Below, in pieces: positions 33,611 through 45,386 of a stretch of 64,000 nucleotides of DNA (the stretch's first letter is position 1; each line of letters opens with the position of its first letter). The translations under genes and the position numbers were made by a program. Source of the stretch: Aselliscus stoliczkanus. Lineage: Eukaryota; Chordata; Mammalia; Chiroptera; Hipposideridae. The stretch is from contig CM066738.1 of the NCBI GenBank assembly GCA_033961575.1, positions 65,447,478 through 65,511,477 on the forward strand. Reading direction: 5' to 3'. The notes beneath the pieces were generated by a model. The model made no database searches and was not told the DNA's origin. It was given only the letters and a program-made list of their open reading frames with translations.

Positions 33611-34019
33611 TGCAATAAGTTTGGAAATTAGGAACTGTTACCTTTTCAAGATTGTTTTGGCTACTCTCAATTCCATATCAATATGAGAACTGGCTTTCTG
33701 TTTCTGTAAAACAAAAAGTCTGTTGGGATTTTGACAGGGATTGCATTAAGTCTGTAGATTGTTTTGGTTGTATTGATATCTTAACAATATTAAGTCTTTG
33801 TATCCATGAACACAAGATATCTTTGTATTTACTTAGGTCATTTTAAGTTTTTTTTTCAGCAATGTTTTGTAATTTAAAATATGCAGGTTTTCACTTCCTT
33901 GGTTAAATTTATTTATAGAATATTTTATTCTTTCAGATTTGCTGTATTTGAGATTTCTAAAAATATCTAGCACATTTAATCTGAGTTCCAACTTAAATGA
34001 TACATCCTAGAAGGTACTA

Positions 34020-34200
34020 TAGAAGACAGCTTGAGGTTTGAAATGATGTAGATTAGCGTTTGGACCTGGCTTTGGCACTTCAAAAAACTAACTGATAACC
34101 TTGGATATATCACATAATCTCTGTGAGCCTCTATTTCTTCATCTGTAAAATAAAGCAAATCCATCTTTCACAGAAGTTGTGTAGATCAGATAATATATGC
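34020..34200 (+). mobile_element. MIR SINE relic
   Basis: 'tggctttggcacttc', 'ataatctctgtgagcctc' and 'tcatctgtaaaataaagc' follow MIR. Confidence 0.8.
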
Positions 34201-34210
34201 AAAGGACTAG

Positions 34211-34857
34211 GGCTGGCCGAGTGGCTCAGATGGTTAAGAGTTGGCTTAAGAGCGCGAGCTGTGAGCAACAGGGCTGCCAGTTTGATTCCCACATGGGCCA
34301 GTGACTCTGTGCCTGAGCTGAGCTGTCGCTGAGCTGCCAACAGGTGGCAGGATGGCTCAGCTGGTATAATAACAAGATTGCCTGTTCGATGGTGGGCTAC
34401 GCCAACCTGCAACTAAGACTGAACTCGATACCTTGAGCTGAACTGCTGCCCGGATGGCTCAGTGGATAGGGCCTGTTCTCTTAACAACAAGGCTGCCGGG
34501 TTTGACTCTTGCATGGGATGATGGCTATGCCCACCCGCAACTACGACTGAACTCAGCATCTTGAGCTGAGCTGCCGCCCGGATGGCTCAATGGATAGGGC
34601 GTGCACTCTTAACAATAAGGTTGCTCGTTCGACTCCCGCATGAGATAGTGGCTATGCCCACCCACACTAAGATAGAACTCAGCACCTTGAGCTTAGAGGC
34701 CACAAGCTGCCAATGGGAAAGCCAGATGGCAACTGACGCCCTCCACAATGAAAATTGAAGAACAACAACTTGGCTGGTCTCCTTCCCCAATTCCCCAGCA
34801 CTGTTCCCCTCCCCCAATTCCCAGTAAAATCTTTAATACACAGGCGCGCACACACAC
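34211..34857 (+). mobile_element. Longest multi-unit SINE (about 650 bp)
   Basis: A head unit and three further tRNA-like units (starting near 34349, 34453 and 34579, each with 'ggatggctca'), then the shared tail 'ccccaattccccagcactgtt'. Target duplication AAAGKACTAG at 34201-34210 and 34858-34867. It ends in an ACAC-rich tail. Confidence 0.92.
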
Positions 34858-35075
34858 AAAGTACTAGCACCAGATTGTGACTCAGAGTTAAATACTAAAT
34901 AACTAATACTAAGCTGCCAGTATTGTGGTTTCTTGTATAGTTTCAATATAAGTACTGGTTTACCATACAGTTTCTCATTAGCATTTAGCTTAAATTATCT
35001 TTGTTTATTTTCATATCTAGAAGTTTTGCGATTAAAGTACATATTATAAACTTGAGTAAAATTAATTTTTTGCGG

Positions 35076-35180
35076 GCCGGCCAAGTGGCGTGGTGGTTAA
35101 GCACTGGCTTGGGAAGCCAGCAGCCCCGGTTTGGGTCCCGCATATGAGGGCCAGTGATACTTCCCTCAAAAAAAAAAAAG
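35076..35180 (+). mobile_element. Short-form tRNA-derived SINE
   Basis: Target-site duplication AAATTAATTTTTTGC, with a one-base difference, at 35060-35074 and 35181-35196. Confidence 0.94.
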
Positions 35181-35213
35181 AAATTTAATTTTTTGCATAA
35201 GCTAATGATTTTT

Positions 35214-35358
35214 TTTTTTTTTTTTTTTTTTAGTCATCCTGCTACTTGTTGGTAGCTCAGTAGCTGCTCAGCTCAGGCCGGAACTCCAGCCGGCAACCCT
35301 GTTGCTCAGATCTCGCACTCTTGGGCAAACTCTTAACTAAGCCGCTCGGCCAGCCCAA
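35214..35358 (-). mobile_element. Partial multi-unit-type SINE
   Basis: Starts in a long T run and keeps only the head-proximal units. Target duplication AAGCTAATGATTTTT at 35199-35213 and 35359-35373. Confidence 0.92.
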
Positions 35359-35373
35359 AAGCTAATGATTTTT

Positions 35374-36221
35374 ATACAAACTAAATATCCTTTCCTCAGA
35401 GAGCCTTTACAGTATGTTGACTCTGGAAGAAAAATAATTTGTAATAAAATGTCACACTCATTCTGTATTTCATTAGTGCTGTGTCCTTCGATGAGAGGAA
35501 CCTTTCTTCTAATATTGCTGCTTTCATATGGTTTTTTGCTTTCTTGGATCCTGTATTGTGTCCTGAAATTGCAAGGTTAAATTTCAGACTTTACCAATAT
35601 TTAACCTATTAGAATAGCAAAGCTGACTTAAGGCTTTACCCTCAGTGGAGAATGCAGCTACTCCTGCCATCTTGGAATTGTATTCATCTGTATGTATGTA
35701 ACATAACTTGTCATGTATAAATCTGGGTGACAATGCTACTGTTTTTCTCTTATACATCGTAGAGAGCTTTAGGTGGAAGTAGGCAGACTAAATTCTGAAA
35801 GACAGTAATTTAGGAATTCTGATTATTTTTGTTTTAATTTAAATTTTACCAGTTAAAATCTGGTAACAGACATCGATGTACATTAGAATTTTCTAAATAT
35901 TGAAAAAGTAAACTTCTTAAATTATTCTTATAGCAACATATTGTAGCTATTTTGCTGTTCATTTCCTGACGAACTGAAGTGAACCTGCATAGAAGAATAT
36001 GAAATGCTGCATATCCTGATGTGGATGCAGTCAGGTTGAGAAACAGGAGGTTTGGAAAAACAGTTGGGAGAGCAAGCTGACCACAGAAACATTGCAGAGT
36101 TGCCAGGTTCCACTGGTCCATTTAAAGCTGCAGATCAATAATTTATTCTCTCACCTATCTGTCCTGTCTGGATGACTCAGCAGCACTCATGACAATTCTA
36201 TATTAAAATGATAATCCCACC
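35374..36221. other. Intron, no recognised feature
   Basis: Nothing recognised. Confidence 0.5.
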
Positions 36222-36239
36222 TGCTTGGGTATTTTCTTT

Positions 36240-36360
36240 TTCTTTTTCTTTTTTTTTTTTTTTTTTTTGAGGGCAGTGTTACTGGCCCTCATATGTGGGA
36301 CCTGAACCGGGGCCGCTGGCTTCCCCAGCCAGCGCACAACCAGCGTGCCACTCGGCCGGC
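36240..36360 (-). mobile_element. Short-form tRNA-derived SINE
   Basis: Perfect 18-bp target duplication beginning TGCTTGGGTATTTT at 36222-36239 and 36361-36378. Confidence 0.96.
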
Positions 36361-36419
36361 TGCTTGGGTATTTTCTTTAAGCCTACTAATACGATAACAA
36401 ATTGTAAATTAAACAACAG

Positions 36420-36510
36420 TGTAGTTAAAAGCAAAGGCTTTGGAGTCAGACAGGCTTTGGTTTATGTTGTGGCTTCTCCATGTAGCAGCTGTAGACATGA
36501 GCAGATTCTC
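36420..36510 (+). mobile_element. MIR fragment
   Basis: 'aaaggctttggagtcagacag' is the MIR start region. Confidence 0.65.
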
Positions 36511-38898
36511 ACTGTTGATGATTGTTATGTATATGGGATGTCAATTGTTTATGTCCTTTGTACACTTAGAGATCCTATTTTTTGTATGAATTTTATATAT
36601 GATCAAATTTTTACATTATCCCCAACAAACTATGTATTCCAAGAGATGATTACTGAATACCTGGTTTCTAACTACTTAATCAAAAATACAGTGGTGCTTC
36701 TTTTATATAGATGGAAGAAGAGGGCAGGAAGGAGAGTATCAGCTAATTACCAATATTTTTTAAATAAAAAATTGTAAGTAATTGTTTGAAAGAGATAAAG
36801 TTACAACAACAAAATAATTAAAACAGCAATATCCAGTTTTTCAAGTGGTCCAGAAAATTTTTAGTTAGAATGTTATGCAGAACCAGCTGTAGAAGGCAGA
36901 AGTTCCTCTTAAGGGTCAAGGAATGTGAGAGTATGACTGACTCAGGTCTCTACATGATCCTGATCTCATAATTTGTGATAATTTTCACTTAAGTGAAATT
37001 TTCTTTAGATTGTATTAATATCATTAACTCGTGCTCACTTTGTCGTCGGTTTTTTTGGGGGTTTTTTTTGGCTATTTTAAGCCATCTTACTTCTGACCTA
37101 GAGTGAAGAAAATCAACAGTGTTTCATGAAGTACCTTCACTTGGCCTCATTCAGTGTTGTGATACATTAGCACGCTCATTAGTTGTGAATTTATAGCAAA
37201 AAATGTTTCTAAAAGATTAAAGTACCACACTTTAAAAAGTATTTACTAATTTTGAATTAGATAATAAAATGACTTGCATTTGAACAGGATTTCTTGGGTG
37301 TGAACAAAATGAGCTGACAAAAAGCCCTAGTACCTAAAATTGTTTATGTACTTAGGGTGTCACCCCTGAGTGTCAGTGTGGGGACAGAGCGCCATTGTAA
37401 ACTGCTATTCAGAGAGTGAAATGAGAGAAGTAAAAGACAAACATTTAAACAGTGGTCATTGACAGAATATAGACATACGTATACACCCAGTGAGGCAGCC
37501 ACATGGGGGTTCTGAGCAGGGCAGAGGGTTTCCCACTTGTTTTGGGTTTTTTTTATTGCAAGTGTTGTCTAGAATTTGTGACAAGTCAAGCCATGACTCT
37601 TCTGATCCTTGATTGGGCTGTTTAGCTTTATTCTCTTAATGATCACAAAGGTAGACTTGATTGCTACAGACAGACAGCTCTCAGTATTCTCTCTCTAGTC
37701 TCAAAATATTGGGTGAATGTTTTACCTAGAACATTAATGTCAGAAGGGTTAGACCTCAGAGGTTATTTAGTCCTAAACTTCTTAAATTGGGATATATACA
37801 CTGAGGATATTCTAGGCCATACAGTAAATGTACATTAATCCGTAAACTTTGACCAGATATTCACTTTTTAAATATTACGAAATACTTACATTAAGTATCA
37901 GAGCAGAATACAAAATGTTTGAATTTTAAAGTTAAAATATAAGTCTTCAAGAAGATTATCATTGGGAGAGTCACTTTAAGCTGGACCTTCTGACCTCAGG
38001 AGACTGTTTTTTTCCTCCTCTGTCTCTTAGAAAGACCTGTTTGCATTTGATTATTCATTCATTCACAGCTCAAAGGAAATAGTCACTAGCTATCCTTTTT
38101 AGAATTTTTGGATTGTGTGAGTATATGATGAAACACTGGAACTTGAATAAACTAAATACCCATTATCCAATAAACAGTTAAACTACAAATGTTTGAGAAA
38201 CCTGAGTGGTATCAAGCAGAATTTTTGTCTTGATTTTGAAAAAAGCATATTGGTCACTTTTGTATTGTTTCCATAGGTAAACAGTGAACTTTAAGTAGTT
38301 TCAGATATGGGAAGAAAAACTTTATATGCATTAGTGTAGATAATAAGAGATCCATCTGGCTCAAGGAACTCTGTTCAAGTGGTCTTTGGTCCTTTTGTGT
38401 GTGGGTCTCTGTCATATATGAGTGGCCTTGAAAACGCAGAAAGGCACTTGAGTTCATTCCTTCATAGAATAATTATGGTAGAGATGATTAATTCTTTGTG
38501 ACTGAGACTTTAAGAAATAGTTTCATCATGATATTTTTACTAATCAAAATGTTTTAGTTTTCTCACTTCTTCATTGGTAATTCAGTAGAAGTATGTTTTA
38601 TTGCACAGCATGACCACTAGGGAGAGTAGCTTATTTTCATGTTTTGTGTTAAAATCAGAATATAATTTGTGACATAAAGGTATTTCAGTTAAGCCCAACT
38701 TCAAATAAAATTTTAAGTTAAGAAGTTTTGAATAAATCCTTACATCTTAAAAAGTGTTTTATACCTAGTTTTGTATACGTATGGGATTAGTAGTAGAAAA
38801 AAGCAAAAAAGGTATATACTATTTTACTAGCATCACTATCAGCTGTGGAACCTGAATAAGATTCTGACTCTCTTACTAGCATTTTAGTTTTATTTCCC
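36511..38898. other. Intron, no recognised feature
   Basis: Unique-looking AT-rich sequence, one of the longest repeat-poor stretches here. No splice-bounded open exon was seen. Confidence 0.45.
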
Positions 38899-38931
38899 TA
38901 AGCTAGACTTTTTGGGGGAAAGTCTAGCTTA
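38899..38931. repeat. Perfect 13-bp inverted repeat, 7-nt loop
   Basis: TAAGCTAGACTTT and AAAGTCTAGCTTA flank TTGGGGG. Confidence 0.95.
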
Positions 38932-39047
38932 AGTCTTGGAAAAAAGGCATCCAACTTCTACCCACCTTATTTTTTTTAAGATGATGGAGATGCTATGCAA
39001 AAGTAAAAAGTAGTTACTCTTGATAGTCAACCATTTAATTTATTCTT

Positions 39048-39448
39048 TCTTTTTAAAGATTTTTCTTGGGGAATTGGGGGAGGGGAACAGTGTTGGGGAA
39101 CCGGGGAAGGGAAACAGACAAGCTGTTGTCTCCTTTTGTTCTTCAGTTTAGTTGTGGAGAATGTTGCTTCACTGGCTCATGTTGGTATTGTCATTGCGCT
39201 CTTCCTGGGTGAGACAGATTGGTCGCTGGCCTCGGGACAGCCGCCCACTGTAGCCTATGGCAGCCCACTGCAGCAGGAACTGCAGCTATGCCGTCCCCAG
39301 GGACTCACAGCAGCCCTGCTCCAGGTGGAGCCGTTGTTCACCGTCTTAGCTGTAGAGGGCAGTGTCACTGGCCCTCATATGTGGGATTTGAACCTGTTCC
39401 GCTGGGGTCCCAAGCCAGCTCTTAACCAACGCGCCACTTGGCTGGCCC
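39048..39448 (-). mobile_element. Long-form tRNA-derived SINE
   Basis: Target duplication TCAACCATTTA (39027-39037 and 39449-39459), then both flanks continue into TTATTCTT-like text. Confidence 0.92.
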
Positions 39449-39464
39449 TCAACCATTTATTCTT

Positions 39465-39935
39465 ATCTTAGCCTATAGAGAAAAAGTTTGACAGTAGTAC
39501 CATTTTTCTTTGAAAATCATATAGATGGTTAAGAATTAAGAGTTGTTGATTTGATTTTAACTCTTACTGACCAAGTCTGAAAAGCTACCACTGAAGTGAC
39601 GGGGCTTGAACCAGAATTTGGCTACTAGTCTAGGGGTCAGATGATCCACAAGAGGAAACTGGAGGTGTGTGCCTCTTGGCTAGGTAGATGTTTGGAAGAT
39701 GAGCTCACTCTCTGTTCCATGCTCCTTTGCAGTCAGAACATTCTGTGTGTCATCGATCTGAATAGTGAAACAATACCAATACTAGCAGGAAACTGAACAA
39801 GCCTGAGCCTTGCTTGTTTTGTAAGAGGCATTTGAGGCAAAGGTTGCCAGAACAGAGTTCAACAATCTTTGCCCTTCTGGATCTCACCTCTCTTGTTATG
39901 CCTTTTGCCCTTCCCTGTCAATCTTCATCCCCTTT
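39465..39935. other. Intron, no recognised feature
   Basis: Nothing recognised. Confidence 0.5.
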
Positions 39936-39939
39936 CCCC

Positions 39940-40080
39940 CTAGCACTTTCTCTTGTGGTCTCAACCTGGCATCATGAAAATGAGCACTGAACCAGAAATC
40001 TGGTGTCAACTAAATGGATGACCTGGGGCTAATTGCCTGTTCTCTTTCTGGGCCTCAGTTTCCTCACTTTAAAATGGATG
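39940..40080 (+). mobile_element. MIR SINE relic
   Basis: 'gacctggggctaattgcc', 'ggcctcagtttcctcac' and 'taaaatggatga'. Confidence 0.8.
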
Positions 40081-40082
40081 AG

Positions 40083-40310
40083 GCTTTTTTCTCCATTTTT
40101 CTACTTCCCTGTATCTTCATCCCTCTATTCACCTGCTACGCACAGTTTTCCACTTCTCCTGTCATCCCACGTGCATATTTTCTCATCTCTTCCAAGTTTT
40201 ATTTCCTCTGCTTTTCCTTCCCTCCCCCCTTCTCATCTTTTTACTTAGTTTTTCCTTCATCTCCTTTGTTTTCTCTTACTTGCTGCTGCTTCCATTTTTC
40301 CCTACTGGCA
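40083..40310. repeat. Pyrimidine-rich tract
   Basis: The plus strand is strongly biased to C and T (for example 'cttttccttccctcccccc'), so the open frames across it are low complexity. Confidence 0.8.
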
Positions 40311-40800
40311 CATGCCAGTATCAATTTTTTCTTACTATCATTTGATGCCAGTGATATGACACTGCAGTAGGACATGGAGGAAGAGGTTTAAATTTTTATA
40401 CATTTAGATCCCCGGACCCCCCACAATCAGTTGTTTTGAAAGGAGGAATTTGTGCACATGATATATATTGAATTAGATTACAAGTGCCTATGGGCACTTC
40501 ATGTACCCCAGTCTCCCATTAGTACCTGGCAGGCTGGGCAGCAAGCAATGTAACATTGAATGCAAGATAAATTTTCCTGTTTATAATTGTGGTGAAGTTT
40601 GTTTTTAACTCTGCCATTTAACATTTTTATTATGTATATCTTGGTGATATATTGCTGCAATAAACATTACCAACCCCCATTCATTTGGTCAAACATTTGG
40701 AAATTTGTCTTTAAAATATTTAGAGGTAGAAAAAAAGGTTTCATAATGTGAATATCATTATATATATGAGGATCAAGTAGTATATTGTTGATGAATTAAC
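40311..40800. other. Intron, possible L1 scrap
   Basis: 'ggtgatatattgctgcaata' at 40644 resembles an antisense L1 3' end; nothing else recognised. Confidence 0.4.
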
Positions 40801-40802
40801 TA

Positions 40803-40882
40803 CTGGGTTGTCAGAAGAGTCATGACACATTTTGCAACGAAAAACATAGAAAAAATACATCATGATTTTTCTGACAACCCAG
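40803..40882. mobile_element. 80-bp palindromic mariner MITE
   Basis: The ends CTGGGTTGTCAGAA and TTCTGACAACCCAG are perfectly inverted, with TA at 40801-40802 and 40883-40884. It is of the same family as 30218-30297. Confidence 0.95.
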
Positions 40883-40999
40883 TAAATAGTTTCATGGAAT
40901 GATGAACAATTCTGTCGTCTTTAGTTCTTCGTTAGCAGAGTTTTGGGTTAATTCTCTGTTTTATCCCTCTTGCTCACAAGATTGTCGCAGGGCCCTAAA

Positions 41000-41325
41000 G
41001 TATAGCTGTCCAATGAAAATATAATGGGAGCCACATATGTAATTTAAAATTTTCCAGTACTATTAAAAAGTAAAAAGAAAAATGAAGGTAAAATTAATTT
41101 TAAGAATATGTCTTATTTAACTCAGTATATCCAATATATTATCATTTCAACATGTAACCTATATAGTATATAAAAAATTATGAGACTATTTCACATTCTA
41201 TTTTCATTTTAAGTGTGTATTTTATACTTACAGCACATCTCAATTGGTACTAGCCAAATTGCAAATACAGTCACATGTGCCTAATGGCTTTGTAATAAAT
41301 AGCATTGTCCTAGATACTGATGAAT
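41000..41325. mobile_element. hAT-type MER element (ancient)
   Basis: 'agctgtccaatgaaaatataatg', 'gccacatatgtaatttaaa' and 'cagcacatctcaattggtac' match an old non-autonomous hAT family of placental mammals. Ends are not sharply defined. Confidence 0.7.
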
Positions 41326-42010
41326 AAAATAGTATATTTTAATTTAAGAATTAATATATTCTTAATGTGTTAAGTGTGTTTTAGGTTTTTTAAACAATTT
41401 ACTTGAAGTTACTGTATGTTGACTTAGAGCTGGAAAGGAAATACCAAGAATGTTTGAATTTTACAGTGTTGCATTGTCATACGTTAAATTGTTCATTATT
41501 GTATTTCTATGTAACATTACTATTACAATAACAATATAACTAATATATGTTAACATATATTAACAGATTATTATTACTACTATTTGCTCATTATTTACAG
41601 TGCTGAGCAGGCTATCTCCCTTCCAGAATTGTGAAAATATATTAGGTCATGCCAAATGACAAAGTAAAAATTTTTTGGTAATTGAGTTCTTATAAAATAT
41701 ATATATAACTTGGCTGTCTTTGGGAAACTCATTGATGCTTAAAATATATGTAAACTGTTTTCCCTTACATGGTTAATTTATGTGAGATTATTTCTCCATA
41801 TGTATAGTTGTTTTTTATTTCTAAAAATGAGGATGTGATTGATTTAGAGAATTATTAACTCAATCCCTGTCCTGTGTGATGGAAGCTGCAGTGGCCGTCA
41901 TGTGATTGGGCAGGACTTGGTACCTATCAGTGTAAACACATGGCCCAGCCTGTCCCTGCCCCTACTTATCTCCTTTAGAGAGAAGGAGTTGAGGCGTTTT
42001 GAGCAAATCT
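41326..42010. other. Intron, no recognised feature
   Basis: AT-rich; nothing recognised. Confidence 0.5.
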
Positions 42011-42023
42011 TATTGGTAAAGTC

Positions 42024-42060
42024 GTGTGTGTATGCTGTGTGTGTGTGTGTTGTTGTTTTT
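42024..42060. repeat. (TG)n microsatellite
   Basis: Interrupted GT repeats 85 bp before the second exon. Confidence 0.9.
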
Positions 42061-42199
42061 TAAGAACCATTTCCTTTCCGTTTTAACCATATTACTGTGT
42101 CTGCAGTTTGTCAGCAGAACAGCTTTCCTTTTTGATAATTTAGAAGTGTACCTTCATCTTTGAAAAAAGACATGCTTGCTCAGGTAGTTCAATTTTAAG

Positions 42200-42304
42200 A
42201 TGTTTTACTTAGAAGATGATAGTGAAGATGAGGAGACGATTCCTGAAGGCTCATTAAGTAAAACTGAAGGTGTTTACCATGGAAAGGCCCCTGCTGGCAT
42301 CCTG
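42200..42304 (+). CDS. Unidentified gene, first coding exon
   Basis: The exon probably begins at 42144 after 'ttgataatttag' and ends at the donor ATCCTG/GTGAGT (42304/42305). The ATG at 42200 has A at -3, and an in-frame TAG sits at 42185, so this is the first usable start. The 35 codons begin MFYLEDDSEDEETIPEG and end KAPAGIL. The Asp/Glu/Ser-rich start looks like a disordered acidic segment of the kind phosphorylated by CK2. The end is phase 0. A different acceptor at 42212 is possible and would remove the ATG. I do not recognise the family. It is assigned to the gene driven by the 11-kb CpG island because no other promoter-like region lies between them. Confidence 0.65.
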
Positions 42305-42310
42305 GTGAGT

Positions 42311-43860
42311 TACATCCACCAATGTCCTCCTGGCTTGCTTGCTCAATCTGGATAGTACTGAGAGAAGCGGGGGTGGGGGGAATGGAGGGGGAAGGCCACC
42401 GAAAGGTAAATGACTAATGCCTTTTCTTTGGAAAATGTAGTGTCGTAAGGGATTTTATTAACTTTTAAATGTTAAGTTCAACCGAAATCTTTGGCCACCT
42501 GCTCTCCCTTATTCATGCTGCATTATCTTTCTACCTTTTTCTGTTTATTAGTTAACAAATAATAACTTTCTGCCTAGAAGAAATATGAAGTTGATGCTTT
42601 AAACTGAGAATTTTTTAAAAACTGGATGTATCTGGTTCCACCATTCTCTTTACATCTAAGTGCAGTAGTTGAGAAATAAAAACATTTAAAAGTTTTGTGG
42701 TTTTTATTCTGCAGTCTTTTTTTCTCATGAGTGGAAAAAAAAAGAAATTTGTAAGCTTGAAATACATGGAGAAAATGAATATTATCTGAGTTGTTTTTTT
42801 GTTTGTTTTTTATCTAGGGTTTTCTCTCTTACAAGACACAAAACAAGTCTTGTAAAAAAGTGTAAAGTTCTAGAAGTCTGCATTAAGGAAACAAAATCAG
42901 GCAAATTAAGGACAATATAATTTAACTCTACCTATGGAGCCTTTTCCTTTAAAAAAATAATCTGAAGTAAATGCAGTGAGGAAAAGTCACTGTTTAGAAA
43001 ATTAAGGGTATATATATTTATGAAAACAAGTGTTAAATAAGACAAAAATTAGACAATTTGTAAAATCCTTGGCCACATAATCAGGTTGATTTTAGTTTTA
43101 AAGTTATACAAATTTTTATCACCTTTAAAAAAATGTCATCACATTTTATGCTTTTTGCTTTTGGGTCTGTTGGTAAAAGTGTACTTTTTCAGGGTTCTCA
43201 GGAACTGATGGAACTGGACATTGTTGGAATATGGACATTGTTTGAATATGAATGCAAGTCAAGTGCTACTGCTCAGAGGCAATTTACTTCTGAAATTTGC
43301 ATTTTATAGTATATAATGTATGTATATGTGGATTCATGCACTTTTGTTGTAAAGGTCAGAAGGGAGAAGTGTGAACATAGCTGACTCTTTATGAAATATT
43401 TTGAAAATTCATTTAGTGAGTAGTACTAACACAAGTCACCCATCACAGGAAGATGTTCTTCGGCTTCCTGCTGCTAGTGTTTTCTAGCCTGGGACAATGG
43501 GTGTTTGGTTAGGCTGCATTTTATTATCAGTTCCCTTTTATGATAAAGAGAAACTTGGATTTTCTGAATGGCTAGCGTTCAGGACACTGGATTTGATATC
43601 TGCTTAATAAGCTGTACTAATGATATAGGAATTAGTAGACTTGATAATATGGGTGTGTGGGTGTGGGGCGAGAAGAACTGATCCTCAGGGTTCAGGCCTT
43701 CAGTGACCTGGGTGCTCCCTACTAGTCATATGCTGTCTGGGAACACCTCTTGTTGAAAGGTGAAAGTCTCTAGCTTAAAGAAGATTTTCTGTGTTTGGAA
43801 TGTAAATGTATATATCTCATAATTGAAAAACACAAAACACTTCTGTGCTTTCTTAGAAAT
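42311..43860. other. Intron between coding exons
   Basis: No repeat or exon recognised. 'gtttggggcgagaag'-type G-rich text lies near 43655. Confidence 0.45.
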
Positions 43861-43867
43861 TGGGAAT

Positions 43868-43979
43868 TTTTTTTTTTTTTTTTTTTTAGGGCAGTGTCAC
43901 TGGTCCTCATATGTGGGACCGAACAGGGGCCGCTGGCTTCCCAAGCCAGCACTTAACCACCGCACCACTCTGCCGGCCC
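43868..43979 (-). mobile_element. Short-form tRNA-derived SINE
   Basis: Target duplication TGGGAAT at 43861-43867 and 43980-43986. Confidence 0.93.
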
Positions 43980-43986
43980 TGGGAAT

Positions 43987-44420
43987 ATTTTTTTTTTAAA
44001 TCATGTTTTCATATTTCTAAACAAGTGAAGATAATTTCTTTATTTGCTAAGGAAAAAGCCAAATTATTTCATACTCAAATGCTCTGAAGTTCCAAAATCG
44101 GCTGGTGTTATTTACCCCCACTTATTTTAAATTACCTTGATTGCATTTTTTTAAATTAGGGCAAAATATATTATATGGGTTCTTAGCCAAATGTGTAATC
44201 CTAAGAAATGCTTCTAGGATGGGGTCTTTCTGTAGTTTAGAGTTGAAAGAGACTGTAGGAGGTATCTCGCCATTCTTACTAAAGATGAGAACCCCGTGCA
44301 CAGAGATTATGAAACCTGTTCGTGAGACTTGACCTTGGTTGGGTTTTCACATCCTCACCACATGTATGGGGCTCCAGGAAGCCCTGGAGGCAGAGTGTCT
44401 CCATCCGTGTCCAATTCTGC
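43987..44420. other. Intron, no recognised feature
   Basis: Nothing recognised. Confidence 0.5.
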
Positions 44421-44430
44421 TCTTTTTTTT

Positions 44431-44528
44431 GTTTTGAAGGCCGTGTCACTGGCCCTCATATGTGGAACCTGAACCGGGGCCGCTGGCTTCCCAAGCCAGT
44501 ACTCAACCACCGCGCCACTCAGCCAGCC
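44431..44528 (-). mobile_element. Short-form tRNA-derived SINE
   Basis: Flanked by CTCTTTTTTTT on both sides (44420 and 44529). Confidence 0.9.
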
Positions 44529-44564
44529 CTCTTTTTTTTTTAAATATATATTTTGGGGGAGATT

Positions 44565-44855
44565 TTTTTTTTTAATTGGAAGCAGTGTGTTTTTCCAGGA
44601 CCCATCAGCTCCAAGTCAAGTAGTTGTTTCAATCTAGTTGTGGAGGGTGTGGGGATTGAACCAGCAACCTTGGTGTTATAAGCACTGTGCTCTAACCAAC
44701 TAAACTAATTAGCCGCCTTGACTCCCAAGTCGACTAGTTGTTTGACTGTAGTTATGGAGGGCGCATCTCAGTGGCCCATGTGGGAATTGAACCGGCAACC
44801 TTGGTATTATGAGCACTGTGCTCATATGAGCACTGCCCCGCACTCTGCTCTCTTT
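44565..44855 (-). mobile_element. Degenerate multi-unit-type SINE
   Basis: Two copies of the 'tccaagtcaagtagttg' / 'ggattgaaccagcaacc' module in tandem on plus. It may be two overlapping insertions or a duplicated element. Confidence 0.75.
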
Positions 44856-44859
44856 ATCA

Positions 44860-45370
44860 GAGGACCTGGACACCTGTGTGGTTGAGTCCCAAAAGCCACT
44901 TTTTTTCAGAGAGAATTTTTTATATAATTTACAATAAGATTTAGTAACATAAACAGTGGTAGAAGATACCAAGTCACTCTGTAAGGCAGCATGTGTGGCT
45001 TGGGGCAATGTGCTTAATACTGAGGAAACCCTCAGTAAACCCTCAGTGTGGGGGTGGAAAAGTTGTCCCTCCCACCTTAGCACTTTCATCATTACTCCCT
45101 GCTGCCCCAAATCCTAGAACAGCACTAGGTTGAATGGGTCCAAAACCAAACACTTTTCCTCCAGTCCAGTATGAACAATGTTCACAAAACTGATTAAATA
45201 CTTAGTTGTATATCCTCAAAGAAATAGGGTGGTATTACTAGTTAGGCAGTTTTTTTTTTTCTGTTTTCAAAACTTGTTTACCTCTTTTAATCCTAATGCC
45301 ACAGATGAGCTCAGATATTTATGCCTTCACTTGTTTTCAGAAAGGAAAGACTCGGAGATGGCTTACAGTT
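44860..45370. other. Intron, no recognised feature
   Basis: Nothing recognised. Confidence 0.5.
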
Positions 45371-45386
45371 AAAACATATGCATATC

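Larger units (their letters stand above)
31495..33960 (-). mobile_element. Antisense L1 3' portion, split by three SINEs
   Basis: The plus strand carries standard antisense L1 text: 'gctattgtgaagaatgctgcc', 'attttctcccattctgtagg', 'actatgctgttttgattact', 'ttttggctactctcaattcc'. L1 segments are 31495-32040, 32162-32210, 32681-33219 and 33611-33960. Confidence 0.92.

Noticed and set aside
40014..40370. 118-codon ORF rich in Phe, Ser and Leu
   Set aside because: Falls on a pyrimidine-rich tract and a MIR; composition alone explains it.
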